Under the pieces are notes generated by a model, which had not been told where the DNA came from, did not search any database, and was given only the letters and a program-made list of their open reading frames with translations. Made by a program: the position numbers and the translations under genes. Shown here piece after piece: positions 36,234 through 44,105 of a DNA stretch of 64,000 nt. Within the stretch, counting starts at the first letter, position 1. Each line of letters begins with the position of its first letter. The stretch is taken from contig NZ_JAJISC010000001.1 in assembly GCF_024790395.1 (NCBI RefSeq), forward strand, positions 496,001 to 560,000, given 5' to 3'. This stretch comes from Halomonas dongshanensis (GTDB lineage Bacteria; Pseudomonadota; Gammaproteobacteria; Pseudomonadales; Halomonadaceae).

Positions 36234-37175
36234 TTACGCGGGCTGGAGGCGTACCCAGTAGCGCGTGAGGTAACGCACCTCTATGGGCAGTGATGCGGCC
36301 AAGGCATCGAAGGCCTGTGCGGTATCGTCAATCTTCAGCGCGCCCGAGACGCGTAGCTGGGCAATGGCCGGGTCGCAGGAGACGTAGCCACGCCGATAGC
36401 GCGCCAGCTCGTTGGCAACGCGCTCCAGAGGCCAATCGACGATGCTCAGCATGCCGTTGAGCCAGGCATCTTCTCCTAGCGGCAGCGGAGAGGGGGCGGC
36501 GGTAATACGGGTGCTATCGAAAGTGGCGGTATGCCCGGCAGGAAGGTGCAATGCCGCGCTACTCTGCTGGCGAGGCGTAAGCGCCACGGCATGGCGATAA
36601 ACCCCAACGCGGCACTGCTTGGCCTCATGGCGCACGCTAAAACGAGTGCCCAGTGCTTCGATGCGCCCTTCCGGGGTATCGACGTAGAAGGGCCGCGAAA
36701 GCGCGTCCGAGGCGGTCTCTACCAATAACTCGCCAGCGTGCAGTTGAAGCTTGCGTTCGGTTGGGGAGAAGTGCACATCGACGGTGGTGCGCGTGTTGAG
36801 GTGCAGCTGGCTACCATCATCCAGCGTGAGTGCTCGGCGTTCGCCGGGAGCCGTACGCAGGTCGGCCAATAAGCCGTGCTCTTTTACCTGAACGCTTGCG
36901 GCCCAGCCTCCGCCTCCCAGCAGGGCCAGTGCGCCCAGGCTGCGCAAGAACGCCCGGCGCTGGGTATGTACGCCGTTCAGCGCATATAGGGCGGTTTGGT
37001 TAGGTAGGTTACCCAGGCGCTGCTGTAGGCGCTCGACCCGGGCCCAGGCCTGGCGGTGCAGCGGGCTCTCTGCCAGCCAGTGGCGCCAAGCCTGCTGGGT
37101 TTGCGTATCGTCCGGTTCGGCGTTGAGACGTACATGCCAGGCCACGGCGGTTTCGAGGATGTCGCGGTTCATCAC
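36234..37175 (-). CDS. fecR: FecR-type anti-sigma/sigma regulator (1)
   Basis: A 313-residue inner-membrane regulator. The cytosolic N-terminal DUF4880 part (about 5-60, AVAWHVRLNAEPDDTQTQQAWRHWLAESPLHRQAW) binds the sigma factor, one membrane helix lies near 78-92 (LGALALLGGGGWAAS), and the periplasmic FecR domain (about 105-200, RTAPGERRALTLDDGSQLHLNTRTTVDV) is followed by the C-terminal STN-interacting part. It starts 4 bp after the sigma gene stop. The partner receptor is most likely the adjacent one at 33164. Confidence 0.9.
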   Translation of the reverse strand: MMNRDILETAVAWHVRLNAEPDDTQTQQAWRHWLAESPLHRQAWARVERLQQRLGNLPNQTALYALNGVHTQRRAFLRSLGALALLGGGGWAASVQVKEHGLLADLRTAPGERRALTLDDGSQLHLNTRTTVDVHFSPTERKLQLHAGELLVETASDALSRPFYVDTPEGRIEALGTRFSVRHEAKQCRVGVYRHAVALTPRQQSSAALHLPAGHTATFDSTRITAAPSPLPLGEDAWLNGMLSIVDWPLERVANELARYRRGYVSCDPAIAQLRVSGALKIDDTAQAFDALAASLPIEVRYLTRYWVRLQPA

Positions 37176-37179
37176 GCCC

Positions 37180-37695
37180 TCACTCTTCGTCGTCCATCAG
37201 TAACAGGCATTCGGTCATGGCGCGAATCACGTGCTTCTTGACGGTCGTAATGGAAACGCCCAGTTGCTCGGCAGTAGCGCCGTAGGTGAGGCCTTCCAAC
37301 TGAACGGCAAGGAAGATGCGTCGGGTTCTGTCGCCCAGCCGGTGGAGGGTGGCATCTACCAGGGCAAGCGTTTCTAGAATGTCGAGGCGCTCTTCTGGCG
37401 ATATATCCACGGGTTCGGGGCGCAGCGCCAGCGCTTCGAGGTAGGCACGCTCGATGTTTTGGCGACGGTAGCGGTCGACCACCAAGCCCTGCGCAATAGT
37501 GCGCAGATAAGCGCGGGGCTGGCGTAGGTCGGGGCTCTCCTTGGCTGTCATCAACCGAATGAAGGTGTCATGCGCCAGGTCCGCCGCATCGCTGGCAGAG
37601 CCCAAACGCCCCACCAGCCAGCTCTTGAGCCAGCCGTGGTGCGCTTGATAAAGGCCGCGTAAGCGATCGGAGTCGTGGGAGGGCATGGCACACAT
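37180..37695 (-). CDS. fecI: FecI-type ECF sigma factor (1)
   Basis: The 171-residue ECF sigma factor has region 2 (LYQAHHGWLKSWLVGRLGSASDAADLAHDTFIRLM) and region 4 (LEGLTYGATAEQLGVSITTVKKHVIRAM) of the FecI subgroup, with a short linker. The open frame runs upstream to 37731, but those codons lie in a Fur box, so M13 (37695) or M16 (37686) is the more likely start; even so the leader is very short. It forms a signalling set with FecR at 36234 and the STN receptor at 33164. Iron repression through the Fur box fits known FecIR logic. Confidence 0.88.
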   Translation of the reverse strand: MCAMPSHDSDRLRGLYQAHHGWLKSWLVGRLGSASDAADLAHDTFIRLMTAKESPDLRQPRAYLRTIAQGLVVDRYRRQNIERAYLEALALRPEPVDISPEERLDILETLALVDATLHRLGDRTRRIFLAVQLEGLTYGATAEQLGVSITTVKKHVIRAMTECLLLMDDEE

Positions 37696-37696
37696 G

Positions 37697-37728
37697 GATA
37701 ATCGATTATGATAATTAATCGCATTATC
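37697..37728. promoter_or_regulatory. Fur box(es) at the sigma factor gene start
   Basis: GATAATTAATCGCATTATC (37710-37728) has both perfect consensus arms, GATAAT and ATTATC. A 12-bp palindrome, ATAATCGATTAT, directly precedes it (37698-37709). Together they give extended Fur-type overlapping sites. Confidence 0.8.
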
Positions 37729-37809
37729 CATTCGTTGCGTGGTGACTGCAAGACGTGGGCTAAACCTCGGGATCCATCACGCTCGCTCTATCAACGTTAT
37801 CAACGCTCG

Positions 37810-38070
37810 CTATTCGTAGCGCTCCGCCTCACTTGCGGCAATACCCAGTGCCGCTATGACGATAACGCCGTGCAGCATCGAGCCTGCGATGAAGGCAATC
37901 AGTAGCGCCCAGCCCATCGAGTTGCCCTCCTGCAACAGCGCAACGGCAAGGCCTGTGCCTAGTGCCACGGCGTTGATGAGGCAGAGCAGAGCGACCCACC
38001 AGTCGAGAATGTGGGTGGCGATGGTGAGGCGGGCAGAAAGGCGTAGCGAGACGTAAGGGGGTTGCGTCAT
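37810..38070 (-). CDS. Small membrane protein of unknown function
   Basis: An 86-residue protein with two hydrophobic helices (about 18-44 and 50-78) joined by a short polar loop (LQEGNSMG), and an acidic C-terminus (SEAERYE). I recognise no family. It lies between the second heme oxygenase gene (58 bp upstream in transcription) and the Fur box of the sigma factor gene, so it may be the last gene of the hmu-sigma-FecR-hemO unit. The coding call rests on its clear frame, membrane character and position. Confidence 0.6.
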   Translation of the reverse strand: MTQPPYVSLRLSARLTIATHILDWWVALLCLINAVALGTGLAVALLQEGNSMGWALLIAFIAGSMLHGVIVIAALGIAASEAERYE

Positions 38071-38127
38071 GAGTGTTCCCTGCGGCTTTCATCGATCAAA
38101 GGAGAGCGCGGCGCTTATGGTTAGAGG

Positions 38128-38721
38128 TTATTGCGCCAACTGCTCGACGAACTGGAAGGCGTTACGTGCGCCTGCCAGGGTTTGTTGTTTCTGCGCTTCG
38201 GAGAGCGCAAGGCTATCCAGTTGGGCGGTGAACTGGCGCCAGTGCAGACCACGGCCATCTTCGCTTGGTGCGAGGTGACGAGCGCCGTGTTGGGTAGTGA
38301 GCCCTAACTGACTGGCGTACTTGAGCAAAAAGGCCGCGCCCAGGTTGGAGCCTTCGTTGACGTAGAGCCAGCCTACGGCTTCGGCGGCGGGCAGATCGGC
38401 GAGCGGGGCGTCGGTGCTTTGGATGTTGTCGGGCGTAAGGCCCAAATCGAGGCAGTCTTGGGTGATGGCATCGAAGCGGCAGCGCAGCGGCAGATTGGGC
38501 AGCAGGGTATTCAGGTCGTTACGGGCGTAGAGCGGCGCCGTACGCTGCTGGAAGCGGTACTGCACGGCGAGAAAACGCTTGTAGCCTTCGAGGTTGGCAA
38601 AGGGCGAAAGCGCCATGATGGCATCGTCGACGCGCTGGTGGGCCTTGTGGGTTTCGAGCTTCAGGCGTTTGCTGAGAGGCAAAGTGAGAGAATCGCTTTC
38701 GGTGTTAAGCAGTGTGTTCAT
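38128..38721 (-). CDS. hemO: Heme oxygenase (2)
   Basis: The 197-residue second heme oxygenase shares long stretches with the copy at 32469: LSKRLKLETHKAHQRVDDAIMALSPF with the proximal histidine region, and AVGWLYVNEGSNLGAAFLLKYASQLGL in the distal helix. The middle part differs more. Both copies keep the residues I can check, so both are probably active; they may make different biliverdin isomers or respond to different signals. Its start overlaps the FecR gene stop by 17 bp, tying it to the hmu-sigma-FecR unit. Confidence 0.9.
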   Translation of the reverse strand: MNTLLNTESDSLTLPLSKRLKLETHKAHQRVDDAIMALSPFANLEGYKRFLAVQYRFQQRTAPLYARNDLNTLLPNLPLRCRFDAITQDCLDLGLTPDNIQSTDAPLADLPAAEAVGWLYVNEGSNLGAAFLLKYASQLGLTTQHGARHLAPSEDGRGLHWRQFTAQLDSLALSEAQKQQTLAGARNAFQFVEQLAQ

Positions 38722-39802
38722 GGTGGTGTCCCTGTGAGTACGTTAGTGCGTTATAGGAGGTGGTGGTCACGTGGTGCGCGCTCTGCGCGAGGCGTGGTTC
38801 GTTGGCGCCAAGCCACACCAGTTGGCCCGGCAGGCGGCGCACGTCGACGCCGAAGGTAGCGGCCAGCGCATCCAGCAAGACATCGGGGTCGTTGCGGGGA
38901 AAGCTTCCCGAGACGCGCACACCGCTCAAGGCGCTGGTATCGTGCAGTACGCGCCCTGGGAGCATGCGTTCGAGCTCGTCGATGACGTCGTCGATACGCG
39001 CGTTGGCGAAGAGCAAGCGGTTCTCGCGCCAGGCCAGCGCCAACTGCGTATCCACCGGCTGTACGGGGCCAAGCCGCCCCTCATGAAGGATGACCTGCTG
39101 ATGATCCGTCAGCGTGACCTGGCGCGCGAAGCCATCGTTGACGGCCACGCGGCCTTCGCCGACGGTGACGATGACGCGGTTGTGGGCGTGTGTAACGGCA
39201 AAGTGAGTGCCCAGAACGCGAATGGAGGCATCGCCTGCGCTGATCACGAAGGGGCGTTCGATATCGCGGGTCACGTCTACCCAGAGCCTGCCTCGGCGCA
39301 GTGATAGTGCGCGCTCACCCTCGCTAAAATCGACGGAGATCGCGCTGTTGCCATCGAGCAATAGCGTCGAGCCATCGTCGAGGGTGAGCGTTTGTGGCGC
39401 CCCGGGCGAGGTAACCGTATCGGCCATCAGGCGGTCGAGGTGAGCGGGCTCGCGCCAGGTTTCGACCCCCAGTAGCATGACCAACAAGCAAAGCGCTGCC
39501 ACTGCCCAGCCCCAGCGGGGCGCCCTGGCGTTTTGCCGTCGTGGCGCGCGCGCCGCAGGCGCATCACGCAGCGCCAGAAGCTGGGCAGGCGCCTCCACCG
39601 CTTGCCAGGTGGCTTCGATGTGAGCAAAAGCGTGCGCATTGGCGGGCGAGGCCGCATGCCAATGGGCAAAGGCGCGGCGCTCCTCGCCGCTGGCGCTGGG
39701 GTCCTTGAGCTTCAAAAACCAGCTCAGGGCTTGGTCATCGGTCGATGGCGCGTTGGCCGCCGCCGTCGCGGGCGGTGATTTATTGTTCATGTGGGTGCTC
39801 AT
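38705..39802 (-). CDS. fecR: FecR-type anti-sigma/sigma regulator (2)
   Basis: A 365-residue FecR homologue, longer than the first because of an extended proline/alanine-rich linker before the membrane helix (WGWAVAALCLLVMLLGVETW, about 97-116). The N-terminal DUF4880 segment (DQALSWFLKLKDPSASGEERRAFAHWHAASPANAHAFAHI), the periplasmic FecR domain (GAPQTLTLDDGSTLLLDGNSAISVDF) and the C-terminal STN-type part (RVSGSFPRNDPDVLLDALAATFGVDVRRL) are all present. The ATG overlaps the sigma gene stop by 4 bp. Its receptor partner is not obvious: the nearest TonB gene upstream (44106) has no STN domain, so HasR at 28743 is a candidate. Confidence 0.9.
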   Translation of the reverse strand: MSTHMNNKSPPATAAANAPSTDDQALSWFLKLKDPSASGEERRAFAHWHAASPANAHAFAHIEATWQAVEAPAQLLALRDAPAARAPRRQNARAPRWGWAVAALCLLVMLLGVETWREPAHLDRLMADTVTSPGAPQTLTLDDGSTLLLDGNSAISVDFSEGERALSLRRGRLWVDVTRDIERPFVISAGDASIRVLGTHFAVTHAHNRVIVTVGEGRVAVNDGFARQVTLTDHQQVILHEGRLGPVQPVDTQLALAWRENRLLFANARIDDVIDELERMLPGRVLHDTSALSGVRVSGSFPRNDPDVLLDALAATFGVDVRRLPGQLVWLGANEPRLAQSAHHVTTTSYNALTYSQGHHHEHTA

Positions 39803-40407
39803 GGCTCGTCCTGATAACGCGGCGTATTATCATTGAAACGTTCCAGCGCCTCCTTTTCCTCATTTTGTCGTTGTTGTTGCCAGTTAAGACAGGTGCGCAT
39901 GGCAAGCATCATCTCTTTTTCGACGGTGCTCATCGAGACGCCCAGCCGCTTGGCGATGGCGGCGTAGGTTTCGCCATCGACGCGGTTGAGCAGGAAGATT
40001 TGCCGAGTGCGCAATGGCAAGTCGTCGAGCTGTTCGATGAGCGCTTGCCACTGCTGGAGCGTCGCGGCGACGCGCTCCGGGTCTGGCGTGACGGGTACTT
40101 CTTCGGCCTCCTCAGGCGCGTCTGCCAGGTAGCGCTGGCGCACCGCTTGGGCGCGAAGGTGATCCAGCGCCAGGTTGTGCGCCGTGCGGTGCAGCAGGCC
40201 TGCCGTGTCCTTATTAGAAAGTGGGCGCTGCCAGAGCTTGAGGTAGGTGTCCTGAGCGATGTCCTCGGCAGCGCTCTTGCAGCCAACGATCCGACGCACG
40301 CGCTGCACCAGCCGCTGGCGTTCGCGGGCAAATAGTGTGGCAAGCGAGGGGCCGGGCTTGGTCATATCGGCAGTCTCAACACCTCTTTTCGAATCACCCA
40401 ACATCAT
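39799..40407 (-). CDS. ECF sigma factor (2), coupled to the heme importer operon
   Basis: An ECF sigma factor of the FecI-like group. Region 2 shows LFARERQRLVQRVRRIVGCKSAAEDIAQDTYLKLWQRP and region 4 VDGETYAAIAKRLGVSMSTVEKEMMLAMRTCL. ATG 40407 overlaps the hmuV stop by one base (TAATG), giving 202 residues and translational coupling; ATG 40365 (188 residues) is the alternative. Its place within the hmuSTUV transcript means heme uptake genes and a signalling sigma factor are made together. The target promoter is unknown; the receptor genes with STN domains in this island are candidates. Confidence 0.87.
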   Translation of the reverse strand: MMLGDSKRGVETADMTKPGPSLATLFARERQRLVQRVRRIVGCKSAAEDIAQDTYLKLWQRPLSNKDTAGLLHRTAHNLALDHLRAQAVRQRYLADAPEEAEEVPVTPDPERVAATLQQWQALIEQLDDLPLRTRQIFLLNRVDGETYAAIAKRLGVSMSTVEKEMMLAMRTCLNWQQQRQNEEKEALERFNDNTPRYQDEP

Positions 40408-41168
40408 TACGGCACCAGAGCGAACAGCGGCGCTGTGCCGGTGGCGTTGCTTAGTATCTGCAGCTCGGCGCCATATACGCTGGTAAGCCGCTCGGGGGTG
40501 AGCACCTGTGCGGGCGTGCCATGGGCGGCGCGGGCGCCGTTGTCTATTAGCCAAACGCGGTCGGCGTAGAGGCTTGCCAGGTTGAGATCGTGCAGCACGC
40601 AGACGATTGCCATGGCGTGTTGATGGGCCCAGTGGCGCAGTTGGCGCATCAGCCGCTGCTGCTGGCCGATGTCCAGAGCGCTGGTGGGCTCATCGAGCAG
40701 TAAAAGGCCGCCATCCGTGGCAGCATGAGAACGACGTGACAGCAGCTGGCAAACGCCGCGCGCGATCAGCACGCGTTGACGCTCGCCGCCGGAAAGCGTC
40801 AGGATGCTGCGATCACTCAGATCGAGTAAGTCCATCTGGTCGAGCAGTTGGGTCACCAGTGCCGGGTCGGGATCGCTGCCAAGCGCAATCAGCTCCTCTA
40901 CGCGCCAGTCGAAGCCGGGGGGCTCTTGTTGGGCCACCATGGCGCGACGGCTGGCAAGCGCATAGACGGGCCACTGCGCCAAGTCGCGGCCATCCAAGCG
41001 AATGGCACCGGCTTGGCAGGCGCGAAACCCCGAAAGCAGGCTCAGTAGCGTGCTTTTGCCCGCGCCGTTGGGGCCAACGATGGCCAGTAGCTCACCAGGG
41101 CGCACGCTGCCATCGAGCGGAGCGAGCGTGGGCGGTGTGGTCAGGGCAGCGCCGTGGAGGGTCAGCAT
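40407..41168 (-). CDS. hmuV: Heme ABC importer ATPase HmuV
   Basis: The 253-residue ATPase has Walker A GPNGAGKST near residue 33, signature LSGGERQR near 127, Walker B LLLLDEPTSALD near 157 and the H-loop VLHDLN. It energises heme import with HmuU and HmuT. The frame is open to 41591, but that part is the antisense-phase shadow of hmuU; ATG 41168 overlaps the hmuU stop by 7 bp and gives a normal length. The Q-loop (VAQQEPPGFDW) and D-loop appear intact. Confidence 0.92.
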   Translation of the reverse strand: MLTLHGAALTTPPTLAPLDGSVRPGELLAIVGPNGAGKSTLLSLLSGFRACQAGAIRLDGRDLAQWPVYALASRRAMVAQQEPPGFDWRVEELIALGSDPDPALVTQLLDQMDLLDLSDRSILTLSGGERQRVLIARGVCQLLSRRSHAATDGGLLLLDEPTSALDIGQQQRLMRQLRHWAHQHAMAIVCVLHDLNLASLYADRVWLIDNGARAAHGTPAQVLTPERLTSVYGAELQILSNATGTAPLFALVP

Positions 41169-42208
41169 GTACGGCTCCGGCGCATCAACAAATAGAGAAA
41201 ATAGGGCCCGCCGAGCAGGCTGGTGAGTAGGCCGACGGGAATTTCGGCCGGTGCCGCCAACGTGCGCGCTAAGGTGTCGGCGACGACGAGCAAGATGGCG
41301 CCGCCCAGCATCGAAGCGGGCAGCAGCAGGCGATGCCCAGGCCCAAGCCACAGCCGTAGGCAGTGGGGCACGAGCAGACCCAAAAAGCCGATGACGCCCG
41401 TCAAGGCAACGCAAAGCCCCACTCCGAGCGAGGTCGCCACCACTACCCGGCGCTTGAGGCGCGGGGCGTCGAGCCCGGCGCCGTGGGCCGTGGTTTCGCC
41501 CAGCTGCAATAGATCGAGCTCGCGGGCGCTTCGCAACAGGCCAATCAACGCCAGCGGAATCAATACCAGCGCCACGAGCGTGGTGCGCCATAGCGAGTGG
41601 GTCAGCGTGCCCATGCCCCAGAGGCTCAGCTGGCGCAACTGCTCGTCGCTGGCGATGAAGGCCAGAATGCCGCCACCGGCACCGGCTAACGTATTGATCG
41701 CAAGCCCTGCCAACAGCAGCGTCATTACCGCAGCGCTGCCGCCGCCCTGGCGCTGGGCGAGACCGAAGACCACCGCGCAGACGCTAAGCGCACCGAGAAA
41801 ACCGGCGATGAACTGGCCATAGAGGCTGACCGGCCCAGCGCCATGGCCCGCTCCTTGAAACAGTACGATCCACAGTGCGACGAAGAGCCCCGCGCCGCTG
41901 GCAAGCCCGAGTAGCGTGGGGTCGGCCAGGGGGTTGCGAAATAGCCCCTGCATGGCCGCACCGCTTCCCGCCAGCATGGCGCCTACCGCGGCGCCCAACA
42001 GCAAGCGGGGCAGGCGCAACTGCCACCATACCTGCACGCTCAGCGCATCTGCCTGGTCCGATATCAATGTCAGCGGCGATAGCCCGAAGGTGCCGCTGCT
42101 GGCGCTCCACGCTAGGCTAAGTGCCAGCAGCGCGGCCAGAAGCGCCAGCACCCCCAGGGCGCGCTGGTGAAACGGCTCGCGCCGACTGCGTAGTAGCAGC
42201 GCCATCAT
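41162..42208 (-). CDS. hmuU: Heme ABC importer permease HmuU (FecCD family)
   Basis: A 348-residue inner-membrane permease with about 10 helices and FecCD features: QVWWQLRLPRLLLGAAVGAMLAGSGAAMQGLFRNPLADPTLLGLASGAGL near residues 56-105 and the C-terminal FLGLLVPHCLRLWLGPGHR coupling region with DTLARTLAAPAEIPVGLLTSLLGGPYFLYLLMR. It forms the pore for heme delivered by HmuT. Overlaps of 4 and 7 bp tie it to hmuT and hmuV. Confidence 0.93.
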   Translation of the reverse strand: MMALLLRSRREPFHQRALGVLALLAALLALSLAWSASSGTFGLSPLTLISDQADALSVQVWWQLRLPRLLLGAAVGAMLAGSGAAMQGLFRNPLADPTLLGLASGAGLFVALWIVLFQGAGHGAGPVSLYGQFIAGFLGALSVCAVVFGLAQRQGGGSAAVMTLLLAGLAINTLAGAGGGILAFIASDEQLRQLSLWGMGTLTHSLWRTTLVALVLIPLALIGLLRSARELDLLQLGETTAHGAGLDAPRLKRRVVVATSLGVGLCVALTGVIGFLGLLVPHCLRLWLGPGHRLLLPASMLGGAILLVVADTLARTLAAPAEIPVGLLTSLLGGPYFLYLLMRRSRTC

Positions 42209-43047
42209 GGGGTATCTAGCGCATCGATGGCCTGGCGCAGCCGAGAAAGCTCGCCAGGCGTACGCGGGCCAAAGCCCAAGAGGGCCTGGTCATCGACTAA
42301 GATGAGATGGCCGCGCTCACCGGCGGGCGTCAACGCCATGCCGGGTAGCGCCCAGAGAGCGTCCTCTCCGCCTAGCGCATCCAGCCCGCGCTGAGACATG
42401 ACGACGACATCCGGTGCCTGCTGGACCAGCGCTTCGGCGCCGATACTCTGGTAGCCCTGCATGTCGCCAAAGGCATTGGTCACGCCAATGGCGTCCAGCG
42501 CCTCATCGGCACCGGTCTGGCGACCGGCGGCGCGCGGGGTGAGCCCGCTGTGATGAAGAATGAACATCACGCGCAGGTCGTGGCGCGGCGGTAGCGTATC
42601 GAGAGCGGCGAGCTCACCTTCCAGACGCTGGGCCAGCGCCTCGCCTTCGGCTTCGCGGTCGGTCTCCGCTGCCACGCGCCGCACCTTGTCGGGAATCGCC
42701 GCCAGGGTGGGCGGTACGTTGATTTGGATGATCTCGACGCCCACCGCTTCGATCTGTTCAAGCGCCTCGGCGGGCCCTGCGGCCGAACTCGCCAGAATGC
42801 GATCCGGGTGCAGTCCGAGCACGCTCTCCGCCGAGAGCTGGCGCAGGTAGCCCACCGAAGGCAGTGCCACGATGGAATCGGGGTAGAGACTGGTGTCGTC
42901 ACGCGCGACCAAGGCGTCGTCGGCCTCTAGTGCGGCCAGGGTTTCGGCGATGTCGCCGCCGAGTACCAGCCAGCGCTCTTGGGCGAGTAGCGTCGTGCTG
43001 GTGAGGCTGCCAGCGAGTAGCGCGGCGGCTAAAAGGTAGCGTTTCAT
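42205..43047 (-). CDS. hmuT: Periplasmic heme-binding protein HmuT
   Basis: The 280-residue binding protein has a signal peptide (cleavage near LLAQ, residue 23) and the cluster A-type fold. TSLYPDSIVALPSVGYLRQLSAESVLGLHPD near residues 53-82 matches heme-specific members; Y55 is at the place of the heme-ligand tyrosine of PhuT/ShuT. LTPRAAGRQTGADEALDAIGVTNAF and GPRTPGELSRLRQAI near the end are also typical. Its ATG overlaps the hmuS stop by 4 bp. Confidence 0.92.
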   Translation of the reverse strand: MKRYLLAAALLAGSLTSTTLLAQERWLVLGGDIAETLAALEADDALVARDDTSLYPDSIVALPSVGYLRQLSAESVLGLHPDRILASSAAGPAEALEQIEAVGVEIIQINVPPTLAAIPDKVRRVAAETDREAEGEALAQRLEGELAALDTLPPRHDLRVMFILHHSGLTPRAAGRQTGADEALDAIGVTNAFGDMQGYQSIGAEALVQQAPDVVVMSQRGLDALGGEDALWALPGMALTPAGERGHLILVDDQALLGFGPRTPGELSRLRQAIDALDTP

Positions 43048-44090
43048 GCCACTGCCTCGCAGGTTCGTAGCGTGGAGAGAAGATGACGCCAGGCGGCGCG
43101 TTCGCGCTGTCCTTCCTGGCGTTCGGCGTAGATTTGCAGGACCAGCTCGCCGTATTCGTCGAAGGCCTCGACGCTGGTGACGCCACCGTCGCGGTTGGGC
43201 TTTTCGACGATCCAGGCGCGGGCAATGGCGGCGTCGTCCAGGTGCAGTGTGAAGCGCTCACCAAAGAGGCTGAGCCAGCCTGGCGTGCGTTGGGGCAGAG
43301 GGAGCGCGCCGGTATGGATGTGTACGCAGCCTGGGCTGGCGACGAACAGCATCAAGGGCAGCGCCTGCTGGCTGGCCTGGGTCAGCAGCGTCTCGATGGC
43401 TTGGGGCGCTAGCGCATGGGTGAAGCGTCCTTGCATCAGCGTATGCGCTTCCTGGCGTTCGAGACGGTGGCGCTTGAGCAGGCCAAAGAAGTGGTGAACG
43501 TCCTTCATTGCCGCCCACTCGTCGGCAAGGCTCGGCACCTCGGGCAGCGGGCGCGGCAGTATGGGCGCCATCTGGGTGAAGGCCGGGGCATCCAGCGTGC
43601 CCTGGGCGGCAAGGTAGCCCCAGGCGCGCGGCAGCGGTGACTCCAGGGCAAAGCATTTGTGCACCGCGCGGCCGTGGCGGTCGAAGATCTGCACGCTCCA
43701 GCGCCACTCGTCGCCGTCACCGATGGCGTCGCGGATCAAGCACGCCCAGTGCCAGTAGCCGTAGAGCAGGCGCAGATCGAGGCCACCGGGATCGAGCAGC
43801 AGGCCCGAGCATTCGCCGCCGCGAAGCTCCGGGTAATCCCCCTGCTGTTCGAGGACCGCGAGCGACGAGCGGGTCATGCTCTTTACTCGGCCAAGCCCGG
43901 CAAAACATGCGGCCAGTGCATGGGGGCTCAGAGGAAGCGTCCACACGTCACGGCCGAGGCGAGCGGCTTGCAGCTCGCCTTCGCTGATGTCCAGCCGCTG
44001 GGCAATCGAGATGACCGGCAGGCGCGGCCGGGCGCTACGCCCGGCGTCGATGGCTTCCTGAATGGCGGTTTGCTGCAGCGTGCATGTCAT
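43044..44090 (-). CDS. hmuS: Cytosolic heme-handling protein HmuS (HemS/ChuS type)
   Basis: A 348-residue protein of the HemS/HmuS/ChuS family, built of two similar halves (about 1-165 and 180-345). LRLLYGYWHWACLIRDA in the first half and MLFVASPGCVHIHTGALP with FTLHLDDAAIARAWIVEKPNRDGGVTSVEAFD in the second are characteristic. Such proteins bind or degrade imported heme and hand it to heme oxygenase. It lies 15 bp after the TonB receptor gene and overlaps hmuT. Two true heme oxygenases are also encoded nearby, so trafficking may be its main task here (inference). Confidence 0.9.
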   Translation of the reverse strand: MTCTLQQTAIQEAIDAGRSARPRLPVISIAQRLDISEGELQAARLGRDVWTLPLSPHALAACFAGLGRVKSMTRSSLAVLEQQGDYPELRGGECSGLLLDPGGLDLRLLYGYWHWACLIRDAIGDGDEWRWSVQIFDRHGRAVHKCFALESPLPRAWGYLAAQGTLDAPAFTQMAPILPRPLPEVPSLADEWAAMKDVHHFFGLLKRHRLERQEAHTLMQGRFTHALAPQAIETLLTQASQQALPLMLFVASPGCVHIHTGALPLPQRTPGWLSLFGERFTLHLDDAAIARAWIVEKPNRDGGVTSVEAFDEYGELVLQIYAERQEGQRERAAWRHLLSTLRTCEAVA

Positions 44091-44105
44091 GGCTGTCTCC
44101 TTGCA

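Noticed and set aside
41169..41591. Extended 394-codon form of hmuV
   Set aside because: The added part is an out-of-phase reading of hmuU; the HmuV domain is complete from 41168.
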